Assembly: GCA_018004935.1 (NCBI GenBank) | Contig: JAGNBF010000031.1 | Span: 1 to 64,000 of the forward strand | Direction of reading: 5' to 3' | Origin: Chloroflexota bacterium | GTDB lineage: Bacteria; Chloroflexota; Anaerolineae; Promineifilales; Promineifilaceae | Length of the DNA stretch: 64,000 nucleotides | Part shown: piece by piece, positions 60,727 through 64,000 of the stretch | Layout of the letters: the number at the start of each line of letters is the position of its first letter | Numbering within the stretch: the first letter of the stretch is position 1 | Program-made: the position numbers and the translations under genes | Notes under the pieces: model-generated | What the model saw: only the letters and a program-made list of their open reading frames with translations | The model's database searches: none | What the model was told of the DNA's origin: nothing

Positions 60727-61597
60727 GGATAGGGTGTAGTTTCGGTAGTGGGTTTAGGTGGATAACCATTGCCGGTGGGGGTAGGCGATGGAGTGGCAGG
60801 GGGTGTCCCTGTCCCTGCGGGTAATGTGGGCGTCGGCGTACTCCCATTTGGTGTCCCGGATAAAGTGGGGGTAGTGTAGATGAGGCAGTCGGCGTTGTGG
60901 TAGTTGTTGTGGATGCGGCTGGTGTAGGCGGAACTAACCGCGTCTGAGTGGGGCTGGGGGTAACAGAAAGGGTAGGTGAACTGGTCGGGAAGGTGTCTGG
61001 GGTGGGCAATCCTGGCTCTGTTGGTGTTTCTGTTCCCGAGGGCAAAGGGGTCTCTCCCGGCAAAGGAGCCTCTCCTGAAGGGGGTGTTCCCTGCGGCACT
61101 ACCGGGGTCAGATTGGGGTTATTTTCCAGGAAAAAATCGGGAATGGGGTTAGGTTCAATGATACGAATTGCTTCCAGATACCAACTGATGCCGGAAGCGG
61201 CGTTTTTGCCGCAACCCAATGGCCCTTCATATTTGCGCCAGACACCATCTAATGTCATGGTCAACCCTTCCCAGGCCAGGGGTACAACTACTTGCTCAAA
61301 ATTGAGTACCCGCATTTGTTTACTATCGGCCACTAAGGACCATTGTGGCTGTGGGCCACGGGGGGGAAAACAAGGTGCGGCCGCTAAGGGTGTATATACC
61401 CCGGTAATGCGTACCAACGTATTTTGATATCGTTCCAGGTTCTGGGCCAATTGATCAAAACTCAGCAAAATGGGTTCGCCAAGAATCATTTGATTGCCAG
61501 GGGTGGGTGTAGGCCGAATGGGGCCAAAAAAGCCCTGTTGTTGGCAAGCAACCAGGAGAAAAAAGGGCAAGAAAATAAGAAAAGGAAGACGACGCAT
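60723..61597 (-). CDS. Lipoprotein with Pro/Thr-rich linker, interrupted by a frameshift
   Basis: The signal peptide with lipobox, MRRLPFLIFLPFFLLVACQ, gives a Cys-18 lipoprotein, a substrate for Lgt. Residues about 40-155 form a small beta domain (LVRITGVYTPLAAAPCFPP, MTLDGVWRKYEGPLGCG). A long Pro/Thr/Ser linker follows. Around 60860-60920 the reading frame changes: the uninterrupted frame becomes Arg/His-rich and runs antisense-like into nudC to 60650. The neighbouring frame instead reads GTPNGSTPTPTLPAGTG and ends ETTPYP with TGA at 60723-60725, overlapping the nudC ATG. A one-base loss, possibly in a C5 run, explains this. Sequencing error, pseudogene or slippage cannot be told apart. 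Confidence 0.72.
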
Positions 61598-61636
61598 GGG
61601 CAGGGTGAGGGTTAAAGAGTTCGTAATGGGCCAGGT

Positions 61637-62839
61637 TTACACTTGAGTGGAGTCATGAGAGTTCATGAGATAGTGCGCGGCCGCGTAAGCCATTGTCGCT
61701 ACCCCATTAATCATCGCCCGTTCATCAAAATCAAATTGGGGGTGATGGTGGGGGAACATAAGCCCTTTTTCCTCGTTGCGTGCCCCAATGAAAAAATAAC
61801 AACCGGGAATTTCTTCCAGAACATAGCCCATATCTTCTGAGGCCATCTCTCGCCCGTGTACGAGGTTTTCGCGGCCGACAATACGGCGGGCGGCAGTATT
61901 GACCACATCGGTGGGTTCGGGAGAGTTGACAACCGCCGGGACAATCGCCACAGTCTCCATAGAAGCACTACAGCGAAAAGCCGTAGACATATTACGCGCC
62001 ATTTCCAAAATACGGCGGTAGATAATATGATGAATTTCGTTATTGTAACTACGGACCGTTCCCTTTAGTACCGCATGATCAGGGATGACATTAAAGGTGG
62101 TTCCGGCAGTCATTTGTCCCACGGTAACAACCACACTTTCTTGTGGATCCACATTGCGACTGACGATACTTTGTAAAGCTGTGACAATGTGCGCGGCCGC
62201 GAGAATCGGGTCAATAGATTCATGCGGTGCCGCCCCATGTCCCCCCTTACCCTGTACCGTTAGGGTAAACACACTCGAGGCGGCCATCGTTGGGCCGACC
62301 GCCGTACGCACCTGCCCGTAAGGTACGCCTGTCCACAGATGCATAGCAAAAACCACATCCGGGCGCGGGTCCTCTAACACCCCATCGGCAATCATCGCAA
62401 ACGCCCCACCCAAACCCTCTTCAGCCGGTTGAAAAACTAGTTTGACCGTTCCGGTCAATTGGTTTTGGTATTTAGCCAGGATACGGGCCAATCCCAATCC
62501 CATCGAAACATGCCCATCATGACCACAGGCGTGCATCACCCCCGACGTTTTTGAGGCATAACTCACCTGGCTTTGTTCCTGGATGGGCAGAGCATCCATA
62601 TCAAAGCGAAGCATGATGGTGGGACCAGGTTGGTTGCCTTCTAATAAACCAATCACACCGGTTTGGGCGATGCCGCGTTGCACTTCGTAACCCAATTGTT
62701 GCAAAGTTTCGGCCACCAGATTAGAGGTGCGATGTTCTTGAAACCCTAATTCGGGGTATTGGTGCAAATCACGCCGCACACGAACAAGTTCGTCAAAGAG
62801 AGTATGGGCTTCTTGTTTGAAATCGGGTAAGGCGTTCAT
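61637..62839 (-). CDS. M20 family amidohydrolase/peptidase
   Basis: A 400-residue metallo-hydrolase of the IAA-amino-acid/N-acyl-amino-acid amidohydrolase (M20D) type. Metal ligands are seen in MHACGHDGHVSMGLG (about residues 97-111), QPAEEGLGGA (about 132-141) and the C-terminal FPHHHPQFDFDE. The dimerisation domain includes GKGGHGAAPHESIDP. Start MNALPDF at 62839 is preferred; the upstream extension contains low-similarity sequence. No SD is obvious. Substrate among N-acyl amino acids cannot be set. Confidence 0.94.
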   Translation of the reverse strand: MNALPDFKQEAHTLFDELVRVRRDLHQYPELGFQEHRTSNLVAETLQQLGYEVQRGIAQTGVIGLLEGNQPGPTIMLRFDMDALPIQEQSQVSYASKTSGVMHACGHDGHVSMGLGLARILAKYQNQLTGTVKLVFQPAEEGLGGAFAMIADGVLEDPRPDVVFAMHLWTGVPYGQVRTAVGPTMAASSVFTLTVQGKGGHGAAPHESIDPILAAAHIVTALQSIVSRNVDPQESVVVTVGQMTAGTTFNVIPDHAVLKGTVRSYNNEIHHIIYRRILEMARNMSTAFRCSASMETVAIVPAVVNSPEPTDVVNTAARRIVGRENLVHGREMASEDMGYVLEEIPGCYFFIGARNEEKGLMFPHHHPQFDFDERAMINGVATMAYAAAHYLMNSHDSTQV

Positions 62840-63128
62840 GGTTTCGTTTTCACTTCTTGGTAATCGTTCGGTTTTAACTGAGGAATTGTCTAAGAATAAC
62901 TTAGCGATTTGCTGTGGCCGGTCTCCTGACCGCGCCACCCATCTTATTTCCGAACGATTACTTAGGTATCCACAAAAAGCTTCCTGATTGAGACCCTAAA
63001 AGTAGGCGGCAACCTTCAAAGGGTGATTGTGACAATTGTAATTGCATAATAAGCGGTGGCTAACATTAGCATAACCCGCCAGAGAGAGCAACGCTGGATC
63101 CGGTTATCTTATCAGGTGTTAGGATTTT
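62840..63128. other. Spacer between rph and the amidohydrolase gene
   Basis: GGCCGGTCtcctGACCGCGCC (about 62918-62938) forms a small hairpin. The rest shows no gene and no clear promoter for the minus-strand amidohydrolase. Confidence 0.45.
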
Positions 63129-63857
63129 TCAGACTGTAGTAGCGAGCAATTCTTGCTGATGGGTCAATAGCGTTTGGATACCGGCGGTGGCCAGGTTAAG
63201 CAGAATGTCTAATTGCGGCCGCGTATAAGGCTGTCCTTCAGCGGTTCCTTGTACTTCCACAAATTCCCCTTCGCCCGTCATCACCACATTAAAATCTACC
63301 TCTGCGGCCGCGTCCTCTGGATAATCCAGGTCTAGCACCGGTTGACCATTCACCACCCCCACACTAATAGCCGCCACCTGACGTTGCAACACATTGGCGG
63401 GAATGAGACCCTGCTGAATCAGCGGCCGCAAGGCCAACGCCACCGCCAGCCAGGCTCCCGTAATGGCCGCCGTACGGGTTCCTCCATCCGCCTGTAACAC
63501 ATCACAATCAATAATCAACTGGCGTGGGCCTAACTTCACCAGATCAACAGCCATTCGCAAACTACGCCCCACTAACCGGGAAATTTCTTGCGTCCGCCCC
63601 TTTGGCCACCGTTGCTCCCTGTCCACCCGTTGTTTGGTACTTCGCGGCAAAAGCGCGTACTCCGCCGTGAGCCAGCCATGGGGTGATCCTTTTGCCTTCA
63701 GCCACGGTGGCAACCGTTCTTCCAAAGTCACATTACACAACACGTGGGTATGACCAAACTGCGCCAACACCGACCCTTCAGCCCAACGAGTAAAATGGGC
63801 CTCAAAATGAAGCGGCCGCAACTGATCCGGCAGGCGTTTATCGTGACGAGTTTCCAT
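63129..63857 (-). CDS. rph: Ribonuclease PH
   Basis: A 242-residue phosphorolytic 3'-exoribonuclease that trims tRNA 3' ends. Family motifs are complete: FTRWAEGSVLAQFGHTHVLC, PRSTKQRVDRE, RSLRMAVDLVKLGPRQ and the phosphate/active-site DCDVLQADGGTRTAAITG. METRHDKR at 63857 gives the normal length; ATG 63866 is an alternative. A minus-strand TATAAT (63877-63882) lies 20 bases upstream and a weak AAGGA serves as SD. Four GCGGCCGC sites fall in this gene and its ends. Confidence 0.98.
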   Translation of the reverse strand: METRHDKRLPDQLRPLHFEAHFTRWAEGSVLAQFGHTHVLCNVTLEERLPPWLKAKGSPHGWLTAEYALLPRSTKQRVDREQRWPKGRTQEISRLVGRSLRMAVDLVKLGPRQLIIDCDVLQADGGTRTAAITGAWLAVALALRPLIQQGLIPANVLQRQVAAISVGVVNGQPVLDLDYPEDAAAEVDFNVVMTGEGEFVEVQGTAEGQPYTRPQLDILLNLATAGIQTLLTHQQELLATTV

Positions 63858-63876
63858 GAAGAGCATCCTTGCAAAC

Positions 63877-63882
63877 ATTATA
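63877..63882 (-). promoter_or_regulatory. -10 box TATAAT for rph
   Basis: The minus-strand consensus TATAAT is 11 bases before ATG 63866 and 20 before ATG 63857, again giving a very short leader. No clear -35 is seen. Confidence 0.5.
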
Positions 63883-63968
63883 ACGAAAGGACAATAACCT
63901 GCCGATGTTTTCTGCAATCATTTTAGGGTGATGACCGACTCCCCAAAATGAATCCATGACCCACAAAT

Positions 63969-64000
63969 AAAAAACGCCAAAACCGGGACGGCTCTGGCGT
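63969..64000. terminator. Hairpin cut by window end
   Basis: AAAAAACGCCA pairs with TGGCGT at the last six bases of the window, with a 16-base loop. The A-run on the left would be a T-run for a minus-strand transcript, so it probably terminates a gene outside the window. Confidence 0.55.

Larger units (their letters stand above)
1636..63819. repeat. Highly iterated palindrome GCGGCCGC (about 99 sites)
   Basis: Counted by hand over the whole window, GCGGCCGC occurs about 99 times (first 1636-1643, last 63812-63819), and more than half are the 10-bp form CGCGGCCGCG. All but one (21734-21741) lie in predicted genes, and the repeat-filled spacers have none. All three codon phases are used: Ala-Ala-Ala (most), Arg-Gly-Arg or Ser-Gly-Arg (2808, 3859, 45832, 47350) and Arg-Pro (8585, 13108, 40200, 44246). 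Overlapping sites occur at 1636-1649, 14445-14464 and about 55571-55584. Confidence 0.93.

Overview
The window looks like a chromosomal segment of a Chloroflexota bacterium (Anaerolineae/Ardenticatenia-like; an inference). Supporting signs are the membrane-arm-only complex I cluster with two NuoM genes, an Fo-only ATP synthase operon with a b-delta fusion, secreted proteins ending in a short 'LPLL-K' tail, and intergenic spaces full of small palindromic and inverted-repeat elements. I see no rRNA, tRNA, CRISPR array, prophage or transposase gene.

Layout. 1-0.9 kb: a repeat and a PspA/IM30-like gene. 0.95-13.4 kb: an exopolysaccharide/surface-glycan locus on + with two Wzz-like chain-length proteins, a separate tyrosine-kinase-type ATPase, three glycosyltransferases, a sugar epimerase, a DegT-type aminotransferase, a hexapeptide acyltransferase, an LPG-synthase-type flippase-like protein and a large membrane protein. 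13.7-15 kb: citrate synthase. 15-21.1 kb (minus): a secreted BNR/sortilin-like beta-propeller protein, a phosphohexomutase and an unrecognised 549-residue protein. 22-31.8 kb: nuoA-H-J-K-L-M-M-N, all membrane-arm subunits and no B/C/D/E/F/G/I. 31.9-34.3 kb: atpI/Z, atpB, atpE and an atpF-atpH fusion, closed by a terminator before any F1 gene. 34.4-42.3 kb: AIM24-like protein, AP-superfamily phosphodiesterase, CDP-alcohol phosphatidyltransferase, Lgt with an inserted helical domain, an ABC exporter whose permease carries a SpoIIM-like domain, and a SpoIIAA-like protein. 42.6-53.7 kb: three secreted proteins (PGRP/amidase, giant subtilase, twin DUF1566) around a geranylgeranyl-reductase-type flavoprotein. 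54.3-57.4 kb: a GT-C-like membrane protein. 58-64 kb: serine/threonine ammonia-lyase, a zinc-ribbon-like small protein, NudC, a frameshifted lipoprotein gene, an M20 amidohydrolase and RNase PH.

The strongest unexplained signals are at the DNA level. (1) The 8-bp palindrome GCGGCCGC occurs about 99 times by my hand count, where base composition predicts about two. It is used in all three reading frames and is almost confined to genes, behaving like the HIP1 palindrome of cyanobacteria. (2) A 270-bp element with imperfect terminal inverted repeats occurs three times, each copy carrying a central hairpin whose stem sequence differs while base pairing is kept. (3) A 120-bp repeat sits exactly on gene edges, supplying a Shine-Dalgarno site in one direction and a Leu-Leu-Arg-stop C-terminus in the other. 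(4) Iterated short-unit inverted repeats built from unrelated units occupy gene junctions. At the protein level, four secreted proteins share a C-terminal tail that may be an undescribed sorting signal.
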